64,000 nucleotides of DNA from Planctomycetota bacterium (GTDB lineage: Bacteria > Planctomycetota > UBA1135 > UBA2386), in NCBI GenBank assembly GCA_947444055.1, contig CANEYR010000010.1:1-64000 (forward strand). Reading direction: 5' to 3'. A program made the translations under genes and the position numbers. Each line of letters begins with the position of its first letter. Positions within the stretch are counted from its first letter, which is position 1. Positions 36,431 through 44,798 of the stretch are shown piece after piece. Under the pieces are notes generated by a model that was not told the origin of the DNA, ran no database searches, and was given only the letters and a program-made list of their open reading frames with translations.

Positions 36431-37288
36431 ATGCTGCGCGTTCCCCTGATGACCTTGTTGCTGCTGGCGCCGCTGGCCGCGCAACTGGTGACGACGGATG
36501 CGGGAGTGATTTCGCCGGAGCTGCCGACGGTCAAGGAACGGCTCGAATGGTGGTCGCGGGAGCATGCCGACGAACTGCGCGCCATCACGCGCCTGTCGTG
36601 GGCGCCGGAACGGCGCCTGCAGCTCGACCTCGCGGTGCCGTTGGTCGCGCGCACGGTGGCGGTGCCAAGCACCGGCGGCGAATTGCGCGGCCGCCAGGAA
36701 GGACTGGGTGATCTCACGTTCGGCGCCAAGTGGGCGCTCGTGCGTGCCGACGACGTGATGCGTTCGGATCGGCTCTCGGTGCTGGCCGAGGTCTCGCTGC
36801 CGACGGGGGATGACAACGCCTTCGTCGATGGCGTCGATCTGGGACCGCGGGCTGCACTGGGTCTTGGCACGTTCGGTGGCTCGTTGGGTCTTGGCTACAC
36901 GCTCGTGCGCGATCGCCATCGCGCGGCGGTGGCGTTGCGCGGCAGTGCGTTTGCGAGCGACGACGGGTTTGCGCCGGGCGAGGAGCTCGCGCTCGACGTG
37001 GCCTGGTGGGTGCGCTTGTCGCCGCGCGAGTTCTTGCCGGAGCACACGGGCCTCGAATGGCGCGGTGTGCTCGAAGTGCTGTCGCGCTGGCAAACTGATG
37101 ACACGGTGCGTGCAATCGATCAGCAGAACGGTGGTCGCGAGCTGTCGTTCGTGTTCGGTCTGCAAGCCAACCTCAATCTGGCGACCAGTTGTGAAGTGGG
37201 CGTCGTGGTGCCGCTCGACATCACTACGGGTTCACCATTCGGCGAGCCTGACTTCGGGCTGCTCTTCTCGTTCCGGGTGTCCTTCTGA
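36431..37288 (+). CDS. outer-membrane beta-barrel protein (phenol-MetA-like fold)
   Basis: 285 residues from ATG 36431 with a signal peptide (LRVPLMTLLLLAPLAAQL). Alternating hydrophobic and polar strands follow (LQLDLAVPLVARTVAVP, DLTFGAKWALVR, LSVLAEVSLPTGDD, ALGLGTFGGSLGLGYTL), ending in an aromatic C-terminus (FGLLFSFRVSF) as expected for an outer-membrane barrel. The pattern with SLPTGDD resembles the MetA-pathway (PF13557) transporter-like barrels. Its stop TGA shares its last base with the ATG of the selenoprotein gene, so the two are co-translated; it may be the outer-membrane partner of that lipoprotein. Confidence 0.75.
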   Translation: MLRVPLMTLLLLAPLAAQLVTTDAGVISPELPTVKERLEWWSREHADELRAITRLSWAPERRLQLDLAVPLVARTVAVPSTGGELRGRQEGLGDLTFGAKWALVRADDVMRSDRLSVLAEVSLPTGDDNAFVDGVDLGPRAALGLGTFGGSLGLGYTLVRDRHRAAVALRGSAFASDDGFAPGEELALDVAWWVRLSPREFLPEHTGLEWRGVLEVLSRWQTDDTVRAIDQQNGGRELSFVFGLQANLNLATSCEVGVVVPLDITTGSPFGEPDFGLLFSFRVSF

Positions 37289-37767
37289 TGCGTTCCCTCA
37301 GTCTGTTGGTGTGTGCATTGTCTCTCGCGGCCTGTCAGGTCGCGTTGCCCAAGGCCACCGCGGCGCCTGGTCACGGGCTGCAGCGGGTGTGGATCGAAAC
37401 GCTTGGGCTCGAGTGATTGCCTTGAGCAAAGGCCGTGGCCGACGGCCTGCGGCGCCTGGATGGCGTCGCCAATGTGGAAGTGGACCTGCAAGCGAACGTG
37501 TGCACGGTGACGCCGACTCCGGATCGCTTGCCAGACTTGGCTGGGTTCCCTGCGGCCGTGCACGCCGCTGGCTATCGCCCAGCTCGGATGTGGGTGCAGG
37601 TGGTGGGCACGGCATCGGCAGCACCGGATGGGGGCCGACAGTTTCAGATCCAAGGGTCCCCGCTGTGGGTGCGGCTCGTCGGTGATGGGGACGTGACGAA
37701 GGCCTTCGTGGTGCGTTTGGAACACGCTCCGCAGTTGACGTTCGTGCCTGACCGCGCACCGCGCTGA
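37288..37767 (+). CDS. predicted UxxU selenoprotein: HMA-domain lipoprotein
   Basis: A single frame of 159 codons with two in-frame TGA codons, 37414-37416 (codon 43) and 37423-37425 (codon 46). Residues 1-16 are a lipoprotein signal (LSLAAC, C16). From about 36 to 100 the text follows MerP/HMA domains: RVWIETLGLE-U-LP-U-AKAVADGLRRLDGVANVEV, then a strand and an AAVHAAGYRPARM segment. In MerP the site is GMTCAAC followed by the same number of residues to the EGV-KV-V strand, so both TGA codons fall exactly on the two metal-binding cysteines. The frame stays open afterwards to a TGA at 37765. The C-terminal 50 residues form an extra beta-rich part. It is co-translated with the barrel gene. Standard annotation would split it. 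Selenocysteine is inferred. Confidence 0.75.
37430..37448 (+). promoter_or_regulatory. candidate bacterial SECIS stem-loop 1
   Basis: AGGCCGT (37430-37436), loop GGCCG (37437-37441), ACGGCCT (37442-37448): a perfect 7-bp stem with a 5-base loop beginning with G. The loop starts 20 bases after the first TGA and 11 after the second. Spacing and loop G fit the usual bacterial SECIS criteria for the first TGA. In a GC-rich gene, stems arise by chance, so this alone is weak. Confidence 0.5.
37450..37468 (+). promoter_or_regulatory. candidate bacterial SECIS stem-loop 2
   Basis: CGGCGCC (37450-37456), loop TGGAT (37457-37461), GGCGTCG (37462-37468): seven pairs including one G-U, with G at the second loop position. 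The loop starts 31 bases after the second TGA, within the usual 16-37 range. It could serve the second selenocysteine. Confidence 0.45.
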
Positions 37768-37775
37768 CCTTGCCT

Positions 37776-38291
37776 TCAGGTCTGTTTGCTAGTGAGCAGA
37801 CCCATGCCGACCAACACGAACGACGCGAGCCAGAGGTAGTAGCCGGCGGCGTAGCTCTCGAACGGGTTCGTGTCGCCGAGGTACAGCCAGCTGGCGTTGA
37901 CGCCAGCGGCGAGCAGGACGCAGAGGCCGAGCAACACGCTGCGGCGTTTTGCTAGGGTGCAGACGATCGCCACGAGCATCACGAGGTTCGTTAAGCAAGT
38001 CGAACCGACCACTCGCTGTTTCCATTCCTCGCCGGTACCGGGTGTCTTGGCCTCGATGAGCAAATGCCAGGCAAAGTCGCACGCCGTCCAGCCAGGCAAC
38101 CAATCAGGACCGCTGGCGCCGAGTGCGGCGGGTGCGGAGCCAAACCGGCCTGCGATGTTGCCAAGCCCACCGAAGATCTCTTGGCCGCGCACGACGGGCA
38201 CAAACCACGAGACGACGTAGAGCACGATGCCGAGCAGCAACAGGTGGCTGCCGACACCGCGATCCCCGCCGCCTTTGCCCTGCTTGCCCAT
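37776..38291 (-). CDS. small multi-pass membrane protein, unknown
   Basis: 171 residues with about four hydrophobic segments: HLLLLGIVLYVVSWFVPVV, LVMLVAIVCTLA, VLLGLCVLLAAGVNASWLYL and YYLWLASFVLVGMGLLTS. A Gly/Lys-rich start precedes them. No family recognised. It is convergent with the selenoprotein gene (9 bases between stops) and follows the exonuclease gene on the same strand, four bases apart, so it is probably the tail of that operon. Confidence 0.7.
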   Translation of the reverse strand: MGKQGKGGGDRGVGSHLLLLGIVLYVVSWFVPVVRGQEIFGGLGNIAGRFGSAPAALGASGPDWLPGWTACDFAWHLLIEAKTPGTGEEWKQRVVGSTCLTNLVMLVAIVCTLAKRRSVLLGLCVLLAAGVNASWLYLGDTNPFESYAAGYYLWLASFVLVGMGLLTSKQT

Positions 38292-38295
38292 GCCG

Positions 38296-39384
38296 TTACT
38301 TGCGACTCGGCGCCCAGTCGGCGCGGTAGCGCAAGACCAGGTCGCGGCACTTGCGATAGACCTCGCTGGTCGCGCGCACGTCGTGCGCGTTGTATTCGGC
38401 GATCTTGAGGATCTCGCCGCGTTCGTAGGCCGGCGCCACCATCGAACCGTCCATCACTTCCTTTGGACTCACGATGCCGAGCGCCCAGCAGATGACGTCG
38501 AGCTTGCTGGGGCCGCGCCCGCGCTGCGTCAGCAGCTCGAACAGATCGAGATGCGGCCGCAGGGCCCAACGCTGCGACATCAAGTCGACGCGGGCCGGGA
38601 TGCCGTGGATCAGGCTGCGGGTCACCAAGAACGGCACGTCGAAGCCACGACCGTTGAACGACACCACCGTCTCGGCGCGACTCGCGAGCGCCCAGAACGC
38701 GCGCAGCAACTCCGGCTCGCTCATCGGCCGCAGCCACTTCGGGCAGTTTTCGATCGTGATGCCGGGCGGCGGCACCGCCAGCACGGTGACTTCATCCTCA
38801 CCGGGTTCGGCATCGCCATCGCCAATCGCCAGCGACACGATCTTGCCGAAGAACGGCGACATGCCCATCACGGCGGCAGGCTCCATCTCCTTGCGCGTGG
38901 CGTTGTCCGACAGCGCTTCGGCGACGGTTGGCGGCAGTTCGCGGCGATCGAAGGCGGGCACCGTCTCGATGTCGAAGACGAGCGTCTTGCAGCAAAGGTC
39001 TTCGACTTGCGCCAGCGCCGGATCGACCAGTTGATCGAGCGTGAAGCCGGGCGGTGCTTCGCCTGGATCGATCGCCTTCAAGCGCTCAATGACGAGCTGC
39101 GGCCGACCTTGCCATTCTTTGACGCGGCCGCGCACCTTCACCGGACCGAGTGGCGGCGCGGCCTTGGCCGCCTCCATCGCCTCCTTGCAGTCGTCCCAGA
39201 TTTTGGCTTCGACGACCGCATGCACGTCGGCGAGTTCGAGCACGAGGAACGGCCGGCTGTCCTTCGTCTGCAGTTCTTTCAGCGAGCGCAGCTGGGCGTA
39301 TACGTCCCAGTCGTGGTCGGCCGCGTGCAGCGCCGCCAGATTCTCCGCCTGCACGACACGCACCTTGTTTTCGTCAGCGTTCAC
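38296..39384 (-). CDS. OB-fold plus PolB-like 3'-5' exonuclease
   Basis: 362 residues from GTG 39384, which overlaps the aminotransferase stop (GTGA). Residues about 20-115 form an OB-like domain (DVHAVVEAKIWDD, PVKVRGRVKEWQGRPQLVIE), similar in place to the tRNA_anti fold of YhaM. The second half is a DnaQ-fold exonuclease: VFDIETVP (DxE), VVSFNGRGFDVPFL, and YNAHDVRAT (YxxxD), the PolB-type exonuclease signature. It should degrade single-stranded nucleic acid from the 3' end with two metals. OB plus exonuclease implies an RNA or ssDNA substrate. Confidence 0.85.
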   Translation of the reverse strand: MNADENKVRVVQAENLAALHAADHDWDVYAQLRSLKELQTKDSRPFLVLELADVHAVVEAKIWDDCKEAMEAAKAAPPLGPVKVRGRVKEWQGRPQLVIERLKAIDPGEAPPGFTLDQLVDPALAQVEDLCCKTLVFDIETVPAFDRRELPPTVAEALSDNATRKEMEPAAVMGMSPFFGKIVSLAIGDGDAEPGEDEVTVLAVPPPGITIENCPKWLRPMSEPELLRAFWALASRAETVVSFNGRGFDVPFLVTRSLIHGIPARVDLMSQRWALRPHLDLFELLTQRGRGPSKLDVICWALGIVSPKEVMDGSMVAPAYERGEILKIAEYNAHDVRATSEVYRKCRDLVLRYRADWAPSRK

Positions 39385-40568
39385 TTGGACTGCCCAAACG
39401 CGGTTAGGCGAACGACGGCAGCGCGCAGCTGATCCATCGCCGCGGCATAGCTCAGACGCAGGAAGCCGGGAATCGCGAACGCGCTGCCGGGCACGGTCGC
39501 CAGCAGGTGGCGTTCGAGCAGGATCTCAGCCAGCGCCACGTCGTCGATGCCGCGCTGCTTGCACCACGCGCGCGCATCGACCAGGGCATAGAAGGCGCCG
39601 CGTGGGGCTGTGAGCGAGAGCCCGGGGATCTGGTTGATCTGCTCGACGAGGTAGCGGCGGCGTTCGTCGAACGCGCGCATGCGGCGTTCTTGTTCTTGCG
39701 GCAGCGCCTGCTCGCAGGCCGCGAGGGTGGCGGCTTGGCTGATGGTGCACGCGTTGCCCAGCACTTGGCTCTGAATGCGGCAGGCGGCGTCGACGACGGC
39801 GCGCGGGCCCGCCAGGAAGCTGGTGCGCCAGCCGGTCAGCGTGTGGCTCTTGGTGAAGCCGTTGACGACGATGGTGCGTTCGCGGCCACCCGGCAGTGAC
39901 GCCGGCGAGATGTGCGTCGCGTCGTCGTAGAGCAGCGTCGCGTAGATCTCGTCCGAGACGATCCACAGATCGTGCCGCGTGCAGACATCGACGATTGCTT
40001 GCACTTGCGCCCGCGTCGGCACCGACCCCGACGGGTTATTGGGGAAGTTGACGAGCATGCCCTTCGGCTTGTGCGTGCGGATCGCGGCTTCGATGGTGGC
40101 GGCGTCGTGGATGAAGCCGTGCTCGGGAACGGCTGGCAGCACCACCGCATTGCCGTCTGCCATCGTGACCAGGGCCGGGTAGGAGACCCAGTACGGCGCC
40201 AAGATCAGCACGGCATCGCCGGGTTCGACGATCGCGTTCAGCGCCATGTGCAATGCCGCCTTGGCGCCGGCCGTGACCATCACCTCTTCGGCGGCGTAGG
40301 ACAGGCCGAACGTCGACGACAGCCAGCGGGCGCCAGCGGCTCGCAACTCGGGCACGCCGGCGGCGGGCGTGTAGCGCGTATTGCCCTGTTCGATGGCGCG
40401 GATGCCCGCTTCTGCGATCGGGGCGGGGGTCGCAAAGTCGGGTTCGCCGGCGCCGAGTGAGACCACGTCCTGGCCCTGCGCCTTCATGCGGGCGGCCCTC
40501 GCGGTGATCGCGAGAGTTGCCGATTCCACGATGCGGCGAGAACGGGCATTGGGAACGAGGCCAGCCAT
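39381..40568 (-). CDS. class I/II aminotransferase, aspartate aminotransferase type
   Basis: 395 residues from ATG 40568 (MAGLVPNARSRRIVES). Fold type I PLP enzyme: GAGEPDFATPAPI, YTPAAGVPELR, NFPNNPSGSV (Asn contact), SDEIYATLLYD, and the PLP lysine in VNGFTKSHTLTGWR (about 238), with a C-terminal RLSYA Arg for the alpha-carboxylate. The sequence is of subgroup Ib aspartate/prephenate aminotransferases that act in aspartate and aromatic amino-acid metabolism. It is first in a three-gene unit with the exonuclease (GTGA overlap). Confidence 0.93.
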   Translation of the reverse strand: MAGLVPNARSRRIVESATLAITARAARMKAQGQDVVSLGAGEPDFATPAPIAEAGIRAIEQGNTRYTPAAGVPELRAAGARWLSSTFGLSYAAEEVMVTAGAKAALHMALNAIVEPGDAVLILAPYWVSYPALVTMADGNAVVLPAVPEHGFIHDAATIEAAIRTHKPKGMLVNFPNNPSGSVPTRAQVQAIVDVCTRHDLWIVSDEIYATLLYDDATHISPASLPGGRERTIVVNGFTKSHTLTGWRTSFLAGPRAVVDAACRIQSQVLGNACTISQAATLAACEQALPQEQERRMRAFDERRRYLVEQINQIPGLSLTAPRGAFYALVDARAWCKQRGIDDVALAEILLERHLLATVPGSAFAIPGFLRLSYAAAMDQLRAAVVRLTAFGQSK

Positions 40569-40723
40569 GACGGCCAGTAGACCGTTGGCGCGCAGTGAAG
40601 GCAACGCGCCGGTTCGCCGCGGCCGCGACGGACGCACGGCATGTTGGAAGTTCGCGCCACGGTTCGCGTCGAAGCGAAGTCTCACTGCCAGCTGGCGGCT
40701 GTCGCCGCTACGTTCCTCTGCGA

Positions 40724-42850
40724 ATGGCCAAACCGAAGCAAAATCGCGGGCGCCGCATCCTGCGCAAGTTGGGCATCACGGCACTCGTGCTCGTGGTGTT
40801 CTTGTTGATGTTCGTCGCCGCGTTCATCTTCAATCCATTCGAAGGTTCCGTCGTGGAGCTGCGCGATGCGGTGCCGCGCGGCGTCAACTTCTTTGCGCGC
40901 AAGGAACGACTTGCCGAAGACTTCGAGGCCTTCCCGGAGCCGAAGTTCTGGAGCAAGCTGAGCGAAACGCGCGGCTTCACGGAATTGGTGAAAGGCAGCC
41001 TCGGGCAGAGTTGGCGGCGGGCTGGGCTCGATCGGGCGTTGCTGCAAGTGAGCGACTCGCTGGACCGCGTGCGCAATGACTCGGGCGGGTTTGTCGACGT
41101 GATGCGCGACGTACTCGGCACCGAGGTGCTGATAGCGGGGAACCAACTGAACCACCGCACCTCACCGCCTGAGCCGTTGGCGGAGCCGTATTGGTGTTTG
41201 TATGCGCGGGTGTCCTGGCGCGTGAAGGCGCTGCATGGGCTCGCCGGCTTTGGTCTCGTGCAGGGTCAGTTGCGCCAGAACGGCGTCGATGTCAGCAACG
41301 ACGGCGAGGATCTGCTGGTCAAACTGTCGGGGGCATCGCAGCCTCTGTACGTGCGGCGCTACCTCGACCTGCTGATGGTCAGCAACCACAAGCCGCTGAT
41401 CGAGCAGTCGCAGCGGTTGTTGGATGGCAACCGCGATGAAGAACCGATCGGCCAGATGGCGGCCTACACGGACGGTGCCGAGAAGCGCATTCAGCGTTGG
41501 GCCAGCGCCAATGCGCAGGATCCGGTCAACGTGCTGGAGTTCGTCATCGAGCCCAACACGTTCGACAGTTTCCGCCGGCTCGCCACCAGTTGGCCCAACC
41601 CACAGAACCGCGACAGCATGAACGAGCGTGTGCTCGCCAGCTTCGTCAACCTCAAGGGCTGGCAGCAAATCACCGGTGGGTTGATGTTCGCCGATGGGGT
41701 GTTGGCGGCGACGGGCCAAGTCGGGCTCAACAGCAAGCAACACACGCCATTCCAGAGCAGCTTCTATCGCGCCGAGCAGGAGTCGCGGGCGAAGTGGCTC
41801 GACCCGTTCTTGCGCATGGTGCCGGAGACGGCGTGTGCGGCGGCCGCTTTGCGCATGCCGGCCGGCGAGTTCTTGCACGCGATGTTCGGCGCGCTTGAGG
41901 ATGCCGAGAAGGAACTCGTCAACGACGCCATGCGGCGCACGACCTTTCAAGGCACCAACGTCGTCGACACCAACGACTTGATCGAACGCATGAAGGTGGC
42001 GTTCTTGCCGCGCACCGGGTTTGTGTTCCGTCAGAACGATCCCGACATGTCGCGCGACGACAAGGGCGAACTGATGGTGCCCGTGGCCGCCAAGTCGCCG
42101 ATGCCGCAGGTGGCGTGGGTGTTTTGGCTGCGGCCTGGTGGGGCGGCGATCGCTGAAGAGTTGGTGACGATGCTGCGCACGTACTTCAGCACGTTCCGCT
42201 TCCAGAAGGTGTGGCACCTCCCGGTGCCGACGGCGACCGGCAAGCTGCAAGAGAACGTCACGGAGTTCACCAACGCCCGCATTCCAGGGACCGGCGAGAT
42301 CGCGATGATCGTCTTCCGCGACTTCTTCGTGATCTCCAACTCGGGGCCGTTGATTCGCGACATCCTGCGCACGCGCTACCCAGGCATGACCGGCGCCAGG
42401 TCGATGCGGGACCTGCCCGAGTTTCCCGCGATCGAGAATGAGCTGCCGAGCGAGATGAACGCGTTGGTGTGGCTGCACGGCGAGAACCTGCTGCCGATGT
42501 TCGAGGACTACTTGGCGTTTGCCGAAGCCGACAGCGATCAGGCGGATCCCGAGTGGTTGATGCAGAATCGTCCGACGGCCGAGGAGCAAGTGCGGCGCTC
42601 GCAGTTCCCGCGGTACCCGAGCAAGGCGAGCATGCCGAAAACCATGGTCGATGAGGGCGGTGAGTTCGAGGTGGCGGTGATGGCTTACCTGCGTGACCTG
42701 TGGCGGCGCGAGCGCACCAACTTCACCACCGAAGACCGCCAACAGCTCGAACAGTGGAAGGCGATGGCGCAGATGCTGCGGGTGGGTTGCGTTCAACTGG
42801 AGCTGGAGAACAACTTCATCCGCTACCAAGCCCGGCTGATGGTCCGCTGA
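40724..42850 (+). CDS. large membrane-anchored protein, unknown
   Basis: 708 residues from ATG 40724 (MAKPKQNRGRRILRKLG). Basic residues precede one hydrophobic helix (ITALVLVVFLLMFVAAFIF), so it is anchored with the bulk outside. The long soluble part has mixed alpha/beta features, DUF3352-like in feel (per-residue repeat-free, many FRRL and LLMVSNHKPLIEQS segments) but I cannot assign a family. There is no cysteine pair or catalytic motif. It stands alone, followed by tRNA-Leu. A GTG at 40595 is a less likely start. Confidence 0.7.
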   Translation: MAKPKQNRGRRILRKLGITALVLVVFLLMFVAAFIFNPFEGSVVELRDAVPRGVNFFARKERLAEDFEAFPEPKFWSKLSETRGFTELVKGSLGQSWRRAGLDRALLQVSDSLDRVRNDSGGFVDVMRDVLGTEVLIAGNQLNHRTSPPEPLAEPYWCLYARVSWRVKALHGLAGFGLVQGQLRQNGVDVSNDGEDLLVKLSGASQPLYVRRYLDLLMVSNHKPLIEQSQRLLDGNRDEEPIGQMAAYTDGAEKRIQRWASANAQDPVNVLEFVIEPNTFDSFRRLATSWPNPQNRDSMNERVLASFVNLKGWQQITGGLMFADGVLAATGQVGLNSKQHTPFQSSFYRAEQESRAKWLDPFLRMVPETACAAAALRMPAGEFLHAMFGALEDAEKELVNDAMRRTTFQGTNVVDTNDLIERMKVAFLPRTGFVFRQNDPDMSRDDKGELMVPVAAKSPMPQVAWVFWLRPGGAAIAEELVTMLRTYFSTFRFQKVWHLPVPTATGKLQENVTEFTNARIPGTGEIAMIVFRDFFVISNSGPLIRDILRTRYPGMTGARSMRDLPEFPAIENELPSEMNALVWLHGENLLPMFEDYLAFAEADSDQADPEWLMQNRPTAEEQVRRSQFPRYPSKASMPKTMVDEGGEFEVAVMAYLRDLWRRERTNFTTEDRQQLEQWKAMAQMLRVGCVQLELENNFIRYQARLMVR

Positions 42851-42934
42851 CCGCGCCATGGGGGGTAGCGAGCCCCTTCCTGCCCAGGGTTGAAAACTGG
42901 ATTCCTCCCGCTACTGTGCCCGCCCTCGCTGCAC

Positions 42935-43022
42935 GCCCAGGTGGCGGAATTGGCAGACGCACTAGCTTGAGGTGCTAGCGCCCGTAATAGGCTTGCAGGT
43001 TCAAGTCCTGTCCTGGGCACCA
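42935..43022 (+). tRNA. tRNA-Leu(GAG)
   Basis: 88 bases folding as a class II tRNA. GCCCAGG pairs with CCTGGGC, the anticodon loop TTGAGGT between CTAGC and GCTAG gives GAG, there is a long variable arm, the T-loop is TTCAAGT, and CCA is encoded. GAG reads CTC and CTT leucine codons. Confidence 0.95.
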
Positions 43023-43134
43023 CATTCAGCGAGTTGGCCAGTGAACGCCGAGGATGGCTCGCAACCGCGACCATTCTCGGCCCGGCCGTTGGGCCGGAGG
43101 GGGGGCCGGCGGGCGTGGCCGCGACCTGAGGGCG

Positions 43135-44577
43135 TCAGCGAACGCACGCTTGCAGCAGCTGCCAAAGGTCGGCGACGTGTTCGTGTTCGGTGGCCAGGGC
43201 GCCGATCGAGATGCGCACTGCCCAACGGCCGTCGAGCTGCGTCGGTGTCAGCCACGCTTGCCCTGATTGGTGCACTTGTTCGAGCCATGCCAAGGTGTGG
43301 CGGTCGAGCTGCTCGGCCGACATGCCGGTGGGTTCGTGGCGCACGACCAGGGTCTGCAGTTGCAGCGGGGCCAGCAAGCGCCACGGTGCGGTGCCGGTGA
43401 TTTGGGTCGCCAACCAACGAGCGTTCGCCAAGTCGCGACGCAAGCGTGCGCGCAGCGCGGCGACGCCGTGGGTGCGAATGAGGCTCCAGAGTTTGAGCGC
43501 GCGAAAGCGGCGGCCGAGCGCGATGCCCCAGTCGCGGTAGTTGCGCACGCGGCCGTCGACGGCCGTGCGTAGGTAGCTCGGGTTGGTGCTCATCACGCGC
43601 ACCAAGTGCTCTTCGTCGCGAACGTAGTAGACGGAGCAATCGAAGGCGGCCCCGAGCCACTTGTGTGGGTTGACGACCAGGGAGTCAGCGCCCTCGACGC
43701 CTTCCCACAGCGCGCGGCATTCCGGCAGGATCATCGCCGAGCCAGCCATCGCCGCATCGACGTGCAGCCATACCGCGTGTTCGGCGGCAAGGCGGGCGCA
43801 AGCGGTCAGGGGGTCCATCGCGGTCGTCGCCGTGGTGCCGGTGGTGGCGACGATGGCACATGGGCGCAGGCCCGCCGCGCGGTCAGCGCGGATCGCGAGA
43901 TCGAGGGCGGCGGGGTCGAGGGCGCGCGCCGCGTCGACGGCGATGCGGCGAACGTGCGCGCGGCCGAACCCCGCCAGCAGAGCCGCTTTCTCCACCGAGC
44001 TGTGGGCCTCGGTGCTGGTGTAGACGATCAGCGGTGGTCCGCCGTGTTGCATGCCAGTGGTCGCGGCGCCGTGGTTGGTGCTGCGTTCGCGCGCCGACAG
44101 CAGTGCTAGCAACGTGCACGTCGAGGCGGTGTCTTGGATCACGCCGCGAAAGGCTGGCGATAGCCCTGACATTTGCGCCAACCACTCCGTGACGCGCTGT
44201 TCGAGTTCGGTGAGCGCGGGTGCGGATTGCCAGGACAGCCCCAGTACGCCAAGTCCCGTGCTGAGGAAGTCGCCGAGCACCGAGGCCAAGTCGCCGTTCG
44301 AGGGGAAGTAGGCGAAGAAGCGTGGGTGTTGCCAGTGCGACAACGCCGGCACCAGCAGGGCATCGAGATCGTGCAGCACGGCTTCGAAACCTTCCGGCTC
44401 TTCGGGAGGACTCGTTGGCAGGGCGGCGAGCAAGTCGCCAGGCGCCGTTCGCGTTTGCACCGGGAGGCTGCTGACGCGGGTGCGGTAGTCAGCGATCCAA
44501 TCGACGACGCGGTGGCCCAGACGCCGGAATTCCTCAGGCTGCATCGAGGATGGAGAATCGGCAGCGGACTCGTTCAT
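43135..44577 (-). CDS. group II PLP-dependent amino-acid decarboxylase
   Basis: 480 residues from ATG 44577 (MNESAADSPSSMQPEEFRRL). The N-terminal swap domain (RLGHRVVDWIADY), SHWQHPRFFAYFP, VIQDTASTCTLLALLSARE, WLHVDAAMAGSAM and the PLP lysine NPHKWLGAAFD (about 304) match aromatic-L-amino-acid decarboxylases (tyrosine, tryptophan, DOPA). It makes amines and CO2 in the cytoplasm. The exact substrate is not decided by these motifs. It is divergent from the SirB1-like gene. Confidence 0.92.
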   Translation of the reverse strand: MNESAADSPSSMQPEEFRRLGHRVVDWIADYRTRVSSLPVQTRTAPGDLLAALPTSPPEEPEGFEAVLHDLDALLVPALSHWQHPRFFAYFPSNGDLASVLGDFLSTGLGVLGLSWQSAPALTELEQRVTEWLAQMSGLSPAFRGVIQDTASTCTLLALLSARERSTNHGAATTGMQHGGPPLIVYTSTEAHSSVEKAALLAGFGRAHVRRIAVDAARALDPAALDLAIRADRAAGLRPCAIVATTGTTATTAMDPLTACARLAAEHAVWLHVDAAMAGSAMILPECRALWEGVEGADSLVVNPHKWLGAAFDCSVYYVRDEEHLVRVMSTNPSYLRTAVDGRVRNYRDWGIALGRRFRALKLWSLIRTHGVAALRARLRRDLANARWLATQITGTAPWRLLAPLQLQTLVVRHEPTGMSAEQLDRHTLAWLEQVHQSGQAWLTPTQLDGRWAVRISIGALATEHEHVADLWQLLQACVR

Positions 44578-44798
44578 GGGGCGCTCACGGCGAGGGTGCT
44601 GGCTCGCGAAGATGTCAGGGTGCGATGCGACCGACGCTTTGAGGACGGTTGCTGACGCGAGCGTTTCGCGCAAGCACTTGCATGACCATCCGGCGCGCGT
44701 GCACACGTCGTGGCGCCCGTTGAAAGCGAGTGACGGCGTGGCCTTCGTGTGTATGCTCGCGCCTCGTCCCGCGTCGTCCGCGCAGCCCCACTCAGCCG

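Noticed and set aside
37414-37425. The two TGA codons as sequencing errors or a decayed gene
   Set aside because: Both would have to fall exactly on the two metal-site cysteines, while all other codons stay intact; I keep Sec as the main reading but cannot exclude this without reads and sel genes.
37435-37767. A separate cysteine-less gene starting at the GTG at 37435
   Set aside because: It lacks a ribosome site, begins in the middle of the HMA domain and is in the same frame as the upstream lipoprotein signal; it is the second part of the selenoprotein.
41162-42859. A 565-codon open frame opposite the large anchored protein
   Set aside because: Composition (RHRQ-rich) is that of an antisense shadow; the plus-strand frame has a start, a signal anchor and balanced composition.
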